The notes: generated by a model from the sequence alone, not told the origin. DNA of 64,000 nucleotides from Methylobacterium brachiatum (GCF_020523825.1 NZ_JAJALK010000004.1:434001-498000), one strand, 5' to 3'; shown: positions 47,089 to 56,708, counted from the stretch's first letter. Translations and numbers: made by a program.

Positions 47089-47375
47089 CCTCAAATTATG
47101 CGTGGGGCGCCGCAGGCAGGCAAATCCTGACGCGCCGGGCCGAAAGCGCCGGGCCACGCCGGATCGGACGCCGAATGCGGCCCACCGCTTTCGCCTGCGC
47201 CGCGACCGGGCGCGTCGTCCCGCGCCCCGTGTCACGCACAATGCAGATGACCGCGGACCGTGTAGGATCCGGCGCAACGCCTCGTTAATGCCATCCCGCT
47301 CGCGCAACCCTGCGCTGCGGCCTCGTCCCGTCCAGTGGGCCGATCCGATCCGAACCCAAGAGAGGCTTCTCACTC

Positions 47376-48905
47376 GTGGCGCTCTCCACCGCCGTCACCG
47401 CGACCGAGGCGGACGCCGATCCGGCCCCATCCACCACCCAGCCGCGCCTCAACCCGATCGAGATCCGCGCGATCGTGTTCGGCCTGATGACCGCGATGCT
47501 GCTCGCGGCCCTCGACCAGACCATCGTGGCGACCGCGATGCCGACCATCGGGCTCGATCTCGGCGACGCCGCGAACCTGCCCTGGATCGTCACCGCCTAC
47601 CTGCTGGCCTCCACGGCGGTCACGCCGCTCTACGGCAAGCTCTCCGACATCCACGGCCGGCGGATCATGCTGCTGATCGCCATCGTGACCTTCGTGCTCG
47701 GCTCGCTGGCCTGCGCGGTGGCCCCCACGATGGTGACCCTGGCGCTCGCCCGGGGCCTCCAGGGCATCGGCGGCGGCGGGCTGATCGCCCTGTCGCAGAC
47801 CATCCTGGCCGACATCATGCCGCCCAAGGAGCGGGCCCGCTACCAGGTGGTGATCGCCGGCGTGTTCGTGGCGGCCTCGGTGGCCGGGCCCCTGCTCGGG
47901 GGCTTCTTCGCCCAGCACCTGCACTGGTCGCTGATCTTCTGGATCAACCTGCCGATCGGCTTCCTCGCCTTCGCGCTGACCAACGCCAAGCTGAAGCTGC
48001 TGCCACGCAACGAGCGCCGCCACAGGCTCGACTATCCCGGGGCGATCCTGCTGATCCTGAGCTCGACCTCCCTGATGCTGGCGCTGAGCTGGGGCGGCGT
48101 GCGCTATCCCTGGAGCTCCGCGCCGGTCCTCGGCCTGCTCGCCCTGGCGGCGGTGCTGGGCGGCCTGTTCGCGGCGCGGCTCGCCACGGCGGCCGAGCCG
48201 CTGATCCCCATCGAGGTACTGAAGGACCGGGTGGTCTACAGCGCCACCCTGTCCGCCTGCTTCGCGATGGGCACCTTCATCGGCCTGACCATCTACGTGC
48301 CGATCTTCCTCGAGGGCGTGATCGGGCTCACCGCCAGCGAATCCGGCGTGGCCCTGGTGCCGCTGATGGTCGGCACCGTCACCGGGGCGACGCTGTCGGG
48401 CCGGTCGATGCTGCTGTTCCGGCACTACAAGCGCCTGCCGCTCGCCATGATGAGCCTCAGCATCGTGTGCTGCGCCGTCATCGCCCTGGAGGGCCGGGCG
48501 CTGCCGTTCTGGCTCATGGAGGTGATGCTGGCGCTGCTCTCCATGGGGATCGGGACGATCCTGCCGCTCTCCACCATCGCGACCCAGAACGCGGTGGAAC
48601 CGCACCAACTCGGCATCGCCACCGCGGCGATGAACTTCTTCCGCTCGCTGGGCGGCGCCCTGATCGTGGCCGCCTTCGGGACGATCGTGCTGGGCGGCGC
48701 CGCCGGGACCGGGCACGATGTCGAGAGCCTGATCCGCGGCGCGGACCCCGCGCATCTCGCCCTGACCTTCCGCTCCGTGTTCCTGGCCGCCTGCCTCGGC
48801 CTGATGGCGGCCTTCGGGTTCCTGGCCTACATGGAGGAGCGCCCGCTCGGCGAGCGTCCCGCGGCGAGGCCCGGCGGCGCACCGAAAGCCGGCACTCCCA
48901 GATGA
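47376..48905 (+). CDS. DHA2-family MFS drug efflux pump
   Basis: 509 residues with 14 hydrophobic helices. Motifs ALDQTIVATAMPTI (helix 1), LYGKLSDIHGRR (motif A) and GLQGIGGGGL place it in the EmrB/QacA group (proton antiport of drugs). GTG start at 47376. An SMR gene follows after 10 bases, likely the same transcript. Confidence 0.9.
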   Translation: MALSTAVTATEADADPAPSTTQPRLNPIEIRAIVFGLMTAMLLAALDQTIVATAMPTIGLDLGDAANLPWIVTAYLLASTAVTPLYGKLSDIHGRRIMLLIAIVTFVLGSLACAVAPTMVTLALARGLQGIGGGGLIALSQTILADIMPPKERARYQVVIAGVFVAASVAGPLLGGFFAQHLHWSLIFWINLPIGFLAFALTNAKLKLLPRNERRHRLDYPGAILLILSSTSLMLALSWGGVRYPWSSAPVLGLLALAAVLGGLFAARLATAAEPLIPIEVLKDRVVYSATLSACFAMGTFIGLTIYVPIFLEGVIGLTASESGVALVPLMVGTVTGATLSGRSMLLFRHYKRLPLAMMSLSIVCCAVIALEGRALPFWLMEVMLALLSMGIGTILPLSTIATQNAVEPHQLGIATAAMNFFRSLGGALIVAAFGTIVLGGAAGTGHDVESLIRGADPAHLALTFRSVFLAACLGLMAAFGFLAYMEERPLGERPAARPGGAPKAGTPR

Positions 48906-48915
48906 GGCACAGATC

Positions 48916-49236
48916 GTGGCCTGGCTGATCCTGCTCGCGGCCGGCCTGCTCGAGGTGGTCTGGGCCTACGCGATGAAGCGCTCGGCGGGCTTCACGGAGC
49001 TCGTCCCCAGCGTCGTGACGGTGGCGGCCGCCCTCGGCAGCTTCGTCCTGCTCGCCTTCGCCATGCGCAGCCTGCCGCTCGGCACCGCCTACACAGTCTG
49101 GACCGGCATCGGCGCGGTGGGCGCCTTCCTGCTCGGCATCCTGATGCTCGGCGAGAGCGCGAGCCCGCTGCGGATCGCGGCGGCGGCGCTGATCGTCTCC
49201 GGCCTAGTGCTGATGAAGCTCTCCGGAGAGGCCTGA
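48916..49236 (+). CDS. sugE: Small multidrug resistance transporter, SugE/Gdx type
   Basis: 106 residues, four TM helices. GLLEVVWAYAMKRSAGFTEL has the conserved Glu and the SugE/Gdx pattern (guanidinium exporter branch) over EmrE. GTG start. No guanidine riboswitch seen upstream since it sits within the MFS operon. Confidence 0.85.
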   Translation: MAWLILLAAGLLEVVWAYAMKRSAGFTELVPSVVTVAAALGSFVLLAFAMRSLPLGTAYTVWTGIGAVGAFLLGILMLGESASPLRIAAAALIVSGLVLMKLSGEA

Positions 49237-49383
49237 GACGCGCCGGATTGCGCCGCCTCCCGATCCGTGAGCCGGCAACCTCGTTCCGGGATGCGGCGGG
49301 GATCATCCGGCCGCCGCGTCCGTGCCCTTGATTCGCCCGGTTCGCCCGCTTAACTCGCCCCTATCGGCTGCGGGCCCCTCTGG

Positions 49384-49403
49384 CGGGCGCTGTTCAGCGC
49401 CCG
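49384..49403. promoter_or_regulatory. Hairpin in the terC leader
   Basis: Perfect 8-bp stem CGGGCGCT / AGCGCCCG with a GTTC loop, 51 bases before the terC start. It is too simple to be called a yybP-ykoY manganese riboswitch, although TerC/Alx relatives often carry one. Nothing else is seen in 49237-49453. Confidence 0.35.
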
Positions 49404-49453
49404 TGATGTCGGAGCCGATGCTTTCCTTCCGGAATCAGCATCAGGTCCCGCAC

Positions 49454-50488
49454 ATGATGGACGTTCTCACCGTCGAATGGCTCGGCAAGCCGTTGTGGAT
49501 GTGGCTCGGCTTCCACGCCCTCGTCGGATGTCTGCTCGCCTTCGATCTCGGGCTGCTGCACCGGGACAAGGAGCACGAGATCGGCGTGCGCGAGAGCCTG
49601 CTGCTGACCGGCTTCTACCTCGCGCTCGGCCTCGCCTTCGGCGGCTGGATCTGGTGGTATCTCGGCCCGCAGGCGGGTGAGGAATACGTCACCGGCCTCG
49701 TGGTCGAGAAGTCGCTGTCGATGGACAACGTCTTCGTCATCGCCATGATCCTGGCCGCGCTCGACATCCCGCGCGCCGCCCAGCACCGGGTCCTGCTCTG
49801 GGGCATCCTGGCCGCCGTGCTGCTGCGCGGCCTGATGATCGGCCTCGGCGCGGCGCTGGTGCACCAGGTCCACTGGGTGCTGTCGCTGTTCGCCGCCTTC
49901 CTGATCTTCGCCGGCCTGAAGATCCTGTTCTCGGGCCCCGAGGAGGAGGGCGACTTCCAGAACAGCGCCGTGGTGCGCTGGATCAAGAAGACGTTCCGGG
50001 TCACGCCCGAGCTGCACGGCCAGCGCTTCGCCGTGCGCCGGCCCGATCCGGCCACCGGCAAGAAGGCCGTGTGGTTCACCCCGCTGGCCCTGGCGCTGGT
50101 GCTGGTCAACGGCGCCGACGTGATCTTCGCCGTCGACAGCGTGCCGGCGATCTTCGCGATCACCACCGACACGTTCGTGGTCTACACCTCCAACATCTTC
50201 GCGATCCTGGGCCTGCGCGCCCTCTACTTCGCGCTCGCCGCGATGGTCGACCGGTTCGCCTATCTGAAGACCGCGCTCGCCTTCATCCTGATCTTCATCG
50301 GCGCCAAGATCGTGGTCGCCGACACGTTCGAGCTCATCCACGTGCAGCCCTGGGTCTCCCTGGTCGTGACCCTGTCGCTGCTGGCGATCGGCGTGCTCTA
50401 CAGCCTGTGGCGCACCCGCACCGATGCGCCGGCCCCGGCGGTCACCGGCCCGGCCCATGGCCACGAGGCGCGGGCCCACCGGGCTTGA
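49454..50488 (+). CDS. TerC-family integral membrane protein
   Basis: 344 residues, about nine TM helices. Signature blocks WLGFHALVGCLLAFDLGLLH, EKSLSMDNVFVIAMI and VNGADVIFAVDSVPAIFAIT (conserved membrane Asp/Asn). Members of this family (Alx, YkoY) export manganese or serve metalation of secreted proteins; the group with the long N-domain is Alx-like. Start at ATG 49454 or the adjacent ATG 49457. Confidence 0.88.
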   Translation: MMDVLTVEWLGKPLWMWLGFHALVGCLLAFDLGLLHRDKEHEIGVRESLLLTGFYLALGLAFGGWIWWYLGPQAGEEYVTGLVVEKSLSMDNVFVIAMILAALDIPRAAQHRVLLWGILAAVLLRGLMIGLGAALVHQVHWVLSLFAAFLIFAGLKILFSGPEEEGDFQNSAVVRWIKKTFRVTPELHGQRFAVRRPDPATGKKAVWFTPLALALVLVNGADVIFAVDSVPAIFAITTDTFVVYTSNIFAILGLRALYFALAAMVDRFAYLKTALAFILIFIGAKIVVADTFELIHVQPWVSLVVTLSLLAIGVLYSLWRTRTDAPAPAVTGPAHGHEARAHRA

Positions 50489-50577
50489 GAGGCCAAGCCT
50501 GAGCGGCCGGGCATCAGGGCTCCGCCCCGATCACCCGACACAGGGCTGAGCCCTTTGGAAACCCCAGGGTTCCGGCT

Positions 50578-51330
50578 TCAAGCCGGCAGGGCGGCGATCA
50601 GGTCGCGCAGGGTGGTGATGGTCGAGGCATCGGCCACGCCATCCACCCGCGCCTGGCGGAAATGGCGCTGGAACGCCGTGACGACCGCGTGCGTGCGCGC
50701 GTCGAAGGTTCCGGTCACCGACAGGTCGTAGCCGTAGAGGGCGAACATCGCCTGCAGCGCCTCCACGGGCTGGCCGGCATCGCCCTGCGCGAAGAACCGC
50801 CCGTCCCGCAGGCCGGCCGGCGGCACGATGTGGCCGACGCCCGCGGCGGCGAGGCGCTCCCACGGGAACGTCTCGCCCGGATCCTCCTTGCGCTCGGGGG
50901 CAACGTCGGAATGGGCCAGGACCCGCTCCGGCGGGATCGGCCAGCGTTCCAGGATGTCCCGGGACAGGGCGATCACCGCGGCGACCTGCGCGTCCGGGTA
51001 GGGCGGCAGCCCGCCGGCATGGCCCGGATGGACGATCTCGATCCCGATCGAGCAGGAATTGAGGTCGCGGACACCCTTCCAGGCCCCCTGGCCGGCGTGC
51101 CAGGCGCGGCGGGCCTCCGGCACCATCTGGACGATGCCGCCATCCTCGAACACGAGGTAATGGGCCGAGACCTCGCTCAGCGGGTCGCGCAGCCGCGCCA
51201 GCGCGGCGGCCCCGCTGGCCATGCCGGTGTAGTGCAGGATCAGCATGTCGGGTCGCTGCCCGCGGCGCTCGCCATGGTTCGGCGAGGGCGCGACGCGGCG
51301 GGCGAGGGGGCTGTCCGGAACGAGGCTCAC
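50578..51330 (-). CDS. AmpD-type N-acetylmuramoyl-L-alanine amidase with PG-binding domain
   Basis: 250 residues. Zinc amidase_2 domain: LILHYTGM (first His ligand), HPGHAGGLPPYPD, and VLAHSDVAPERKEDPGETFPW, followed by a C-terminal peptidoglycan-binding repeat (ALQAMFALYGYDLSVTGTFD). Recycles anhydromuropeptides or remodels wall. No signal peptide; cytosolic AmpD-like. GTG start at 51330. Probably co-transcribed with the DjlA-like gene just upstream. Confidence 0.88.
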   Translation of the reverse strand: MSLVPDSPLARRVAPSPNHGERRGQRPDMLILHYTGMASGAAALARLRDPLSEVSAHYLVFEDGGIVQMVPEARRAWHAGQGAWKGVRDLNSCSIGIEIVHPGHAGGLPPYPDAQVAAVIALSRDILERWPIPPERVLAHSDVAPERKEDPGETFPWERLAAAGVGHIVPPAGLRDGRFFAQGDAGQPVEALQAMFALYGYDLSVTGTFDARTHAVVTAFQRHFRQARVDGVADASTITTLRDLIAALPA

Positions 51331-51332
51331 CG

Positions 51333-52094
51333 CTATCCGCGCTCCTGCACGATCCGGTCGTAGGCGGCGTTGATGGCCGCGAGCCGGCGCGTGGCGATCG
51401 CCACCGCCTCGGCGGGCAGGCCCCGGGCCAGCGCCCGATCGGGATGGTGCTCGGCGACGAGCGCCCGGTGGCGCGCCTTCACGGTCGCGTCGTCGGCATC
51501 CCGGTCGAGCCCCAGCACCGCGTAGGGATCGTCCGGCAGCCGCACGTGCCGGGCCGCGATGCGGCGGAACGCGGCCTCGTCGAAGCCGAAGATCCCCGAG
51601 ACCGCGCGCAGGTAGCGCTCCTCCGCCTCGTGCAAGGCCCCGTCGGCGCCGGCGATCTGGAACAGGCCGTCGAGCACGTCTTCGAGGAGGGCGGGCTCGT
51701 CCCCGAAGGTCGCCGCGAGTTGCCGGGCATAGGCCTCGAAGCCGTTGGTGGTCTTCTTCGCCAGATCGAACAGCCGCTCGACGCCGGCCCGCGCCGACTC
51801 TTCGACGTGAACGACGCGGCCGAACGCCTCGACCTCGGAGGGCAGCACCACGCCGTCGGATTTGGCCATCTTGGCGGCCAGCGCTACCAGCCCGGTGGTG
51901 AACACCACGTCGCGCGGGGTCGGGCCGAAGGGCGCGCCGATTCGGTCGACCAGGAAGTGGCCCGCGACGCCGCCGATCAGCGCCCCGAGCGGGCCGCCGA
52001 CGGCAAGCCCGAGCCCGGCGCCGCCGAGCTTGCCCCAAGGTCCCTGGGGCTTCCCCTGAGCCTTAGGCTGAGCCTTGTCGACCTCCTGGCTCAT
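51333..52094 (-). CDS. DjlA-like co-chaperone (TerB plus J domain)
   Basis: 253 residues. Glycine-rich membrane-like segment near residues 25-50 (GGAGLGLAVGGPLGALIGGVAG), a TerB domain (residues about 65-180) and a C-terminal J domain with HPD (VAEHHPDRA). A DnaK-stimulating protein anchored at the membrane. The 2-base gap to the amidase stop/start indicates one operon. Confidence 0.87.
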   Translation of the reverse strand: MSQEVDKAQPKAQGKPQGPWGKLGGAGLGLAVGGPLGALIGGVAGHFLVDRIGAPFGPTPRDVVFTTGLVALAAKMAKSDGVVLPSEVEAFGRVVHVEESARAGVERLFDLAKKTTNGFEAYARQLAATFGDEPALLEDVLDGLFQIAGADGALHEAEERYLRAVSGIFGFDEAAFRRIAARHVRLPDDPYAVLGLDRDADDATVKARHRALVAEHHPDRALARGLPAEAVAIATRRLAAINAAYDRIVQERG

Positions 52095-52215
52095 GGGCGG
52101 GGCGGCCCCGAACGGGATCGTGGACGCGGTGCGATCATGGTCGGCGGCTTTGGGTCCCGCACCGGGGACGCGCCCGGCCGGGGGCCGGGATAGCCGCTCC
52201 TCAGGCCGCGCGGAA

Positions 52216-52237
52216 GGGCCGGGACGCGTCCCGGCCC
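52216..52237 (-). terminator. 22-bp perfect palindrome downstream of lipoprotein gene
   Basis: GGGCCGGGACG / CGTCCCGGCCC with no spacer, 14 bases past the stop of the leftward lipoprotein gene. Probably stops transcription; lacks a U-tract. The rest of 52095-52250 shows nothing. Confidence 0.5.
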
Positions 52238-52250
52238 CCGCTCCGGCGCC

Positions 52251-52520
52251 TTAGCGGCAGTAGATGTTGCCGTAGGCATCCCGGTAGGTGCCGTAGGGGC
52301 AGCGCGGCGCGGTCGAGGCGCCCACAATGGCACCGCCGGCGCCGCCGATCGCGGCACCCGCCAGGGCACCGCCCGCGCGGCCCGTGGCGGCCGCGCCGAT
52401 GGCTGCACCGGTGAGGGCGCCGAGGCCGGCGCCGCCGAGCGCGCGATCCTCGGGGGTGTTGCAGGCGCCCAGCGACAGGGCGGCGATGGTGGCGAGGGCG
52501 GCTGCGGTCAGCTTCTTCAT
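52251..52520 (-). CDS. Small glycine-zipper lipoprotein
   Basis: 89 residues. Lipobox in ATIAALSLGACN; mature part is a glycine-zipper (GGAGLGALTGAAIGAAATGR), a motif seen in outer-membrane lipoproteins, and ends PYGTYRDAYGNIYCR. AGGGGACC precedes the ATG. Confidence 0.8.
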   Translation of the reverse strand: MKKLTAAALATIAALSLGACNTPEDRALGGAGLGALTGAAIGAAATGRAGGALAGAAIGGAGGAIVGASTAPRCPYGTYRDAYGNIYCR

Positions 52521-52731
52521 GGTCCCCTGATCTCCCTTGTGCATCCGGTCCGGCCGTCGGCCGTGATCGTCGCGGATCGCGGTGAGCTTAGCAGGAAAGC
52601 AATGCCGGCCATACGGCTAAGGTTCCACGCGCGGCGACGGAGAGTTGCACCCGCTTCCCGTCTCGCCCTATGCCACCGCCCGAGAGGCGGCGCTCCGGCC
52701 GGGGCGCCGCGACGCCATCCGCGAGGATCCC

Positions 52732-53364
52732 ATGTCGAGAGCCACCACGATCGTCCGCCGGGCCGCGGTTCGCCCCGACCGCGTCGCCGACACGGTGAGC
52801 CTCGATCACGCCGCCCGGGCGGCGGCCTCCGGATCCCTCGTCGCGGAGGGCGGGCTCGCCTTCGAGGTGGCGCTCACCAAGGCGGCGGCGCTGGAGGACG
52901 GCGATGCCCTGCGCCTGGAGGACGGCCGCCTGGTCGCCATCCGGGCCGCCGCGGAGGATCTCCTGGAGGTCCGCGCCGAGAACCCGGCCCGGCTGACGCG
53001 CCTGGCCTGGCAGCTCGGCGGCAACCACGTCCCCGCCGAGATCGCCGCCGACGTGCTCTACGTCCCGGCTTCCCCGGCCAATGCCGAGCTGGTGCGCGGT
53101 CAGGGCTGCACCGCGAGCCCGGTCTCGCGCGCCTTCCGGCCGGAGCGCGCCGCGCACGACCACAGCACCTGCGGGCACGACCATAGCCACGACCATCACG
53201 GACACGATCACGGGCACACGCACGATCACGGCCATCACGGGCACGACCACGCCGAAGCCCATGACCACGCCAAGGCGCACGATCACGCCAAGGCCCATGA
53301 CCATGCCCATGACCATGCGCATCCCGGGCACGTCCACGGCCCCGGCTGCAACCACGACCACTGA
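52732..53364 (+). CDS. ureE: Urease accessory protein UreE with His-rich tail
   Basis: 210 residues. N-terminal domain (DTVSLDHAARAAASGSLVAE, LEDGRLVAIRAAAEDLLEV) and Ni-binding domain (LAWQLGGNHVPAEI, VLYVPASPANAELVRGQG). The last about 65 residues are His/Asp-rich, HDHGHTHDHGHHGHDH-type repeats, for nickel storage. No ureABC, ureF or ureG gene lies beside it, so this copy is detached from a urease cluster. ATG 52732. Confidence 0.88.
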   Translation: MSRATTIVRRAAVRPDRVADTVSLDHAARAAASGSLVAEGGLAFEVALTKAAALEDGDALRLEDGRLVAIRAAAEDLLEVRAENPARLTRLAWQLGGNHVPAEIAADVLYVPASPANAELVRGQGCTASPVSRAFRPERAAHDHSTCGHDHSHDHHGHDHGHTHDHGHHGHDHAEAHDHAKAHDHAKAHDHAHDHAHPGHVHGPGCNHDH

Positions 53365-53481
53365 CGGGCGCGGTCGAAGCCGATCCCGGTTCGGCGCCCG
53401 TTTCGTGGCGCGGACGTTCCGGGATGCCGGGGCGGGACCGTCGACCGAATCCCGGACCCGTGGCGTCGCCGAGAGGGGCGG

Positions 53482-53789
53482 TTGACGGAGTGGATCTTCC
53501 GCGACCCACCGGATACCGCGCTGCTGACGACGCCCAGCCTCATTCGCGCCGGGGCCTGGATTGCTCACGGCCCCACGATGCCGACGATGGCGGTTCCATG
53601 ACGGCTCCTCCGAGCGCCCGAGCGTGGAAGAGGCCGCGGTGGTGTCGCTGCGAAGCGTGGTGCTGCGCGACGGATCGTTGACCGCATTGGTCGATCGACG
53701 AGGGTTGGCGCGCCTGGCGTGACGGCCCGGACGCGCCCTGGCAGCGGGCGAAGATCCCGAGCGGGGGCCAGACCGGCCCGGCCGATTGA
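53482..53789 (+). pseudogene. Frameshifted conserved hypothetical gene
   Basis: Pieces of one protein are spread over three reading changes: IFRDPPDTALLTTPSLI (from 53482), HDADDGG (53574), WRFHDGSSERPSVEEAAVV onward (53588) and DEGWRAWRDGPDAPWQR up to a stop at 53789. Together they match the order of a small family I recall from alphaproteobacteria with motifs DPPNTAVITT, HDADDGxWQFL and GWxAWR...APWQR. At least three frameshifts, so non-functional. Confidence 0.65.
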
Positions 53790-54224
53790 CGGGCCCGCCC
53801 CAAGCGCCACGTCGCGATCGGCCCCGGGGCTCTCCGCCTGCCCATCGTGCGCGGCGAAGCGACCCGGAGCAGCTCACGCTCTCGCAGCGCGGCCTGTCCC
53901 GACCCGCCTTGCGCGCGCGAGATCGGCGCAGAGGATCGGAGGCTTTGCCGCATTCTCGCGCCCCGGCCGGATCGCGCCGATGGCGGCGGACACTTCCCGC
54001 CGAAGAGCAGCTTCAATCAATCGCAGGGCGTCATCGACATCAGAAACGGTCGCCAAGAACGCCTTGAAAACAGAACGCCTGAAATATTCGATCTTTCATT
54101 TCGCAAAACTTGAGGCCATCCTTCTTATACATAATGCAATCTCCAAGTGTTGCATGCAGATCACAGCCCTGAGCCCAAGCTTTGGATACGATGTCGGCAA
54201 TTCGTATTCTTGGATCCCCGGACT
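53790..54224. other. Intergenic region with AT-rich promoter patch
   Basis: No gene seen. From 54,050 to 54,160 GC is low, with TATACATAATGC at about 54126, a likely promoter region for the outer membrane protein that starts at 54225. Confidence 0.45.
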
Positions 54225-55028
54225 ATGCGCAAGACCATCGCTTCCCTGGCCGCCTTCACTGCGTTGACGGCAGCGGCTTCCGCAGCAGATCTGCCCCGCC
54301 GCGCGTATACGCCCCCGCCGCCGCCCGTTCCGGTCTTCTCCTGGGCCGGCGCCTATTTCGGCATCAATGCCGGTTACATCACCACGACCAAGGACAGCGT
54401 GACGACGGCCGGCGTGTTCCCGGGCAACGACGGCGTCCAGGTCGGCAACCGTCCGGCCGCTCTGGGCCTGCCGCGGGACGGCTTCACCGGCGGCGGCCAG
54501 CTCGGCTACAATTATCAGTTCACGCCCGGTTCCGGCTTCGTCGTCGGTGCCGAGGCCGATCTGGCCTATACCGACCTGAACCGCACCCGCAGCACCACCG
54601 GGCGCCTGGGCGGGATCAGCACCTTCCGGCAGATGGGCGATTTCCTCGGGACCGTGCGCGGCCGCGTCGGCTACGCCTTCGACCGCACCCTCGTCTACGC
54701 CACCGGCGGCTTCGCCTATGGGTCCGAGACCTATCGCGGCGTCTTCCAGACGGCGGCCGGCCAGCCGAACTTCTACGGCAGCAGCTCGCGCGTCGAGACC
54801 GGCTACGTGGCCGGCGGCGGCATCGAGTTCGCGCTGCCCACCGATTCCGTGTTCAACATCTTCCATTCCAACGCGGTGACCCTGAAGGGCGAGGCGCTGT
54901 ACTACGACCTCGGCCGCCGCACCGTGCCGCTCGTGGCGGTCGGACCGGGCGTCGGCGCCTACGCCGCTCGCTTCCGCAACGAGGGCGTGCTCGGCCGCTT
55001 TGGCCTGAACTACAAGTTCGGCAGCTAA
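54225..55028 (+). CDS. Outer membrane beta-barrel protein (Omp25/OmpA-like)
   Basis: 267 residues. Signal peptide ending AAASAADLP, a Pro-rich segment (YTPPPPPVPVFSWAG), then alternating beta-strands typical of OMP_b-brl porins in Rhizobiales (AYFGINAGYITT, GGGQLGYNYQF, GVVRGR-like GTVRGRVGYAFDRTLVYATG). The C-terminus FGLNYKFGS ends close to the usual terminal aromatic signal. Confidence 0.88.
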   Translation: MRKTIASLAAFTALTAAASAADLPRRAYTPPPPPVPVFSWAGAYFGINAGYITTTKDSVTTAGVFPGNDGVQVGNRPAALGLPRDGFTGGGQLGYNYQFTPGSGFVVGAEADLAYTDLNRTRSTTGRLGGISTFRQMGDFLGTVRGRVGYAFDRTLVYATGGFAYGSETYRGVFQTAAGQPNFYGSSSRVETGYVAGGGIEFALPTDSVFNIFHSNAVTLKGEALYYDLGRRTVPLVAVGPGVGAYAARFRNEGVLGRFGLNYKFGS

Positions 55029-55161
55029 AGCGCAGGGCGCGACGGCCTGATGCAATCAGGCCGGATCGGGCTTCGGGACAGTCCCGGCGGAAGGCCTGTC
55101 TCGAACCCGGCCGAACGTCGATCACGCGGCCCGGACGCCATCGCCCGAGGCCGCAGGCCGT

Positions 55162-55374
55162 TCAGGGCCGCTTCGGCACCGGCCGCCGGCAATAGGCGCG
55201 GGCCTCCGCCTCCGTGAGCCCGTCCTGTGCCGCCGCGCATTGGTCGAGGGTCAGGCCGATGCTGGCCGCGTAGGTCTCGTTCGGCGACAGGGCGTCGCGC
55301 GCGAGGCTTGCCAGGTAGACCAGGAAGGCGGCCACCGCGATCAGCGTCGCCGCCACGAGGACGCGGTTCAGCAT
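55162..55374 (-). CDS. Small membrane-anchored hypothetical protein
   Basis: 70 residues, one N-terminal TM (VLVAATLIAVAAFLVYLASLA), then a short soluble part with Cys pair (LDQCAAAQDG, AYCRRP). GGGGGCGGGCCGG precedes the ATG. Probably in an operon with the peptide at 55415. Confidence 0.6.
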   Translation of the reverse strand: MLNRVLVAATLIAVAAFLVYLASLARDALSPNETYAASIGLTLDQCAAAQDGLTEAEARAYCRRPVPKRP

Positions 55375-55414
55375 CCGGCCCGCCCCCGGCCGCGCAGGCG
55401 AGCCCTCCGGCGCA

Positions 55415-55510
55415 TCACGGGAAGCCGACCAGCATCTGCGCCAGCGCGAGGAGCACGAGGCCCGCGCAGATCAGCGTGACGGCGGTGCGATCGAGGCCGG
55501 TCCGACGCAT
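55415..55510 (-). CDS. 31-residue membrane peptide
   Basis: MRRTGLDRTAVTLICAGLVL continues LALAQMLVGFP: basic N-terminus and one TM helix. CTGGAG lies 5 bases before the ATG. It is 40 bases upstream of the gene at 55162 on the same strand. Confidence 0.5.
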   Translation of the reverse strand: MRRTGLDRTAVTLICAGLVLLALAQMLVGFP

Positions 55511-55832
55511 GGCGCTCCAGCCTAACACCCGTGTCGAACCGGCGCGTCGCTCACAGGACCAGGCCCCAGAGGCCCGTGGCCAGGCCGCAGGCGCGCGGCA
55601 CCGCAGCGGCGAGCCCGCGCGCGATCGATGATGCGCGCGACCCGATCCTCCGGTTGATACTCGACCATGACGCCGCCTCCCTCGGTTCCACACTGAAGGC
55701 CGCCTGTTGCTGCCCTGTGTCGTCGAGCGGTCCCGCCCTGAAACGCGGCCGTCCCGCGCCCGGCGCGTCGGCGGGGCGCAGGAACACCCCGCAGGACCCA
55801 TCGTTGGACTCCCATCCCAACGCGAGGCCCGC

Positions 55833-56708
55833 ATGACCACTGATCCGCTGCACAAGTATCCGCGCCCGCCCTTCGAGGCGCAGCCGCAGAGTTTCCCAGG
55901 CAAGACCGGCCGGATGGCGCCCGAGCCCGATCACGGCGAGGAGAGCTACAAGGGCTCCGGCAAGCTCACCGGCCAGGTCGCGCTGATCACCGGCGGCGAC
56001 AGCGGCATCGGCCGCGCCGTGGCGATCGCCTATGCCCGCGAGGGCGCCGACGTCGCCATCTCGTACCTGCCGGAGGAGCAGGCGGATGCCGAGGCGGTGA
56101 GCGGCTGGATCGAGAAGGCCGGCCGGCGCGCATTGCTGCTGCCGGGCGACCTCAAGGACCCGGCCTATGGCCGCTCGATCGTCGCCCGCACCGTCGAGAC
56201 CTTCGGCCGCCTCGACGTGCTGGTCAATAACGGCGCGTTCCAGCAGCCGAACCAGGGCCTGGACGCCATCGAGGACACGATCTTTGAGGACCATTTCCGC
56301 ACGAATGTGTTCGGCCCGTTCTACGTGACCAAGGCGGCGCTCGCCCACCTGAAGCCCGGCGCCTCGGTGATCTTCACCTCTTCGGTGAATTCCAAGCACC
56401 CGATGCCGTCGCTCATGGCCTACAGCGCCACCAAGGGCGCACTGTGCAACATGGTGCTGAGCCTCTCGCAGCTGCTCGCCGAGAAGGGCATCCGGGTGAA
56501 CGGCGTGCTGCCGGGCCCGATCTGGACGCCGTTCATCCCGTCCGGGATGAGCCAGGATTCGGTGAAATCCTTCGGCGACCAGGTGCCGTTCGGCCGCCCC
56601 GGCCAGCCGGCCGAGCTCGCCTCCGCCTACGTGATGCTGGCCTCCGAGGACAGCAGCTACACCTCCGGCGCGCTGATCACCGTAGCGGGCGCGATGCCGG
56701 TATTCTGA
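55833..56708 (+). CDS. Short-chain dehydrogenase/reductase (YhdF/YdaD type)
   Basis: 291 residues. An N-terminal extension (HKYPRPPFEAQPQSFPGKTG) as in stress-induced glucose-dehydrogenase-like SDRs, then TGGDSGIGRAVAI (NAD(P) loop), VNNGAFQQ, catalytic Ser in FTSSVNS and YSATK (Tyr-x3-Lys). Substrate not predictable; cytoplasmic. Confidence 0.88.
   Translation: MTTDPLHKYPRPPFEAQPQSFPGKTGRMAPEPDHGEESYKGSGKLTGQVALITGGDSGIGRAVAIAYAREGADVAISYLPEEQADAEAVSGWIEKAGRRALLLPGDLKDPAYGRSIVARTVETFGRLDVLVNNGAFQQPNQGLDAIEDTIFEDHFRTNVFGPFYVTKAALAHLKPGASVIFTSSVNSKHPMPSLMAYSATKGALCNMVLSLSQLLAEKGIRVNGVLPGPIWTPFIPSGMSQDSVKSFGDQVPFGRPGQPAELASAYVMLASEDSSYTSGALITVAGAMPVF

Noticed and set aside
49237..49453. yybP-ykoY manganese riboswitch before terC
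   Set aside because: Only one short hairpin is visible; conserved loops of the riboswitch were not found.
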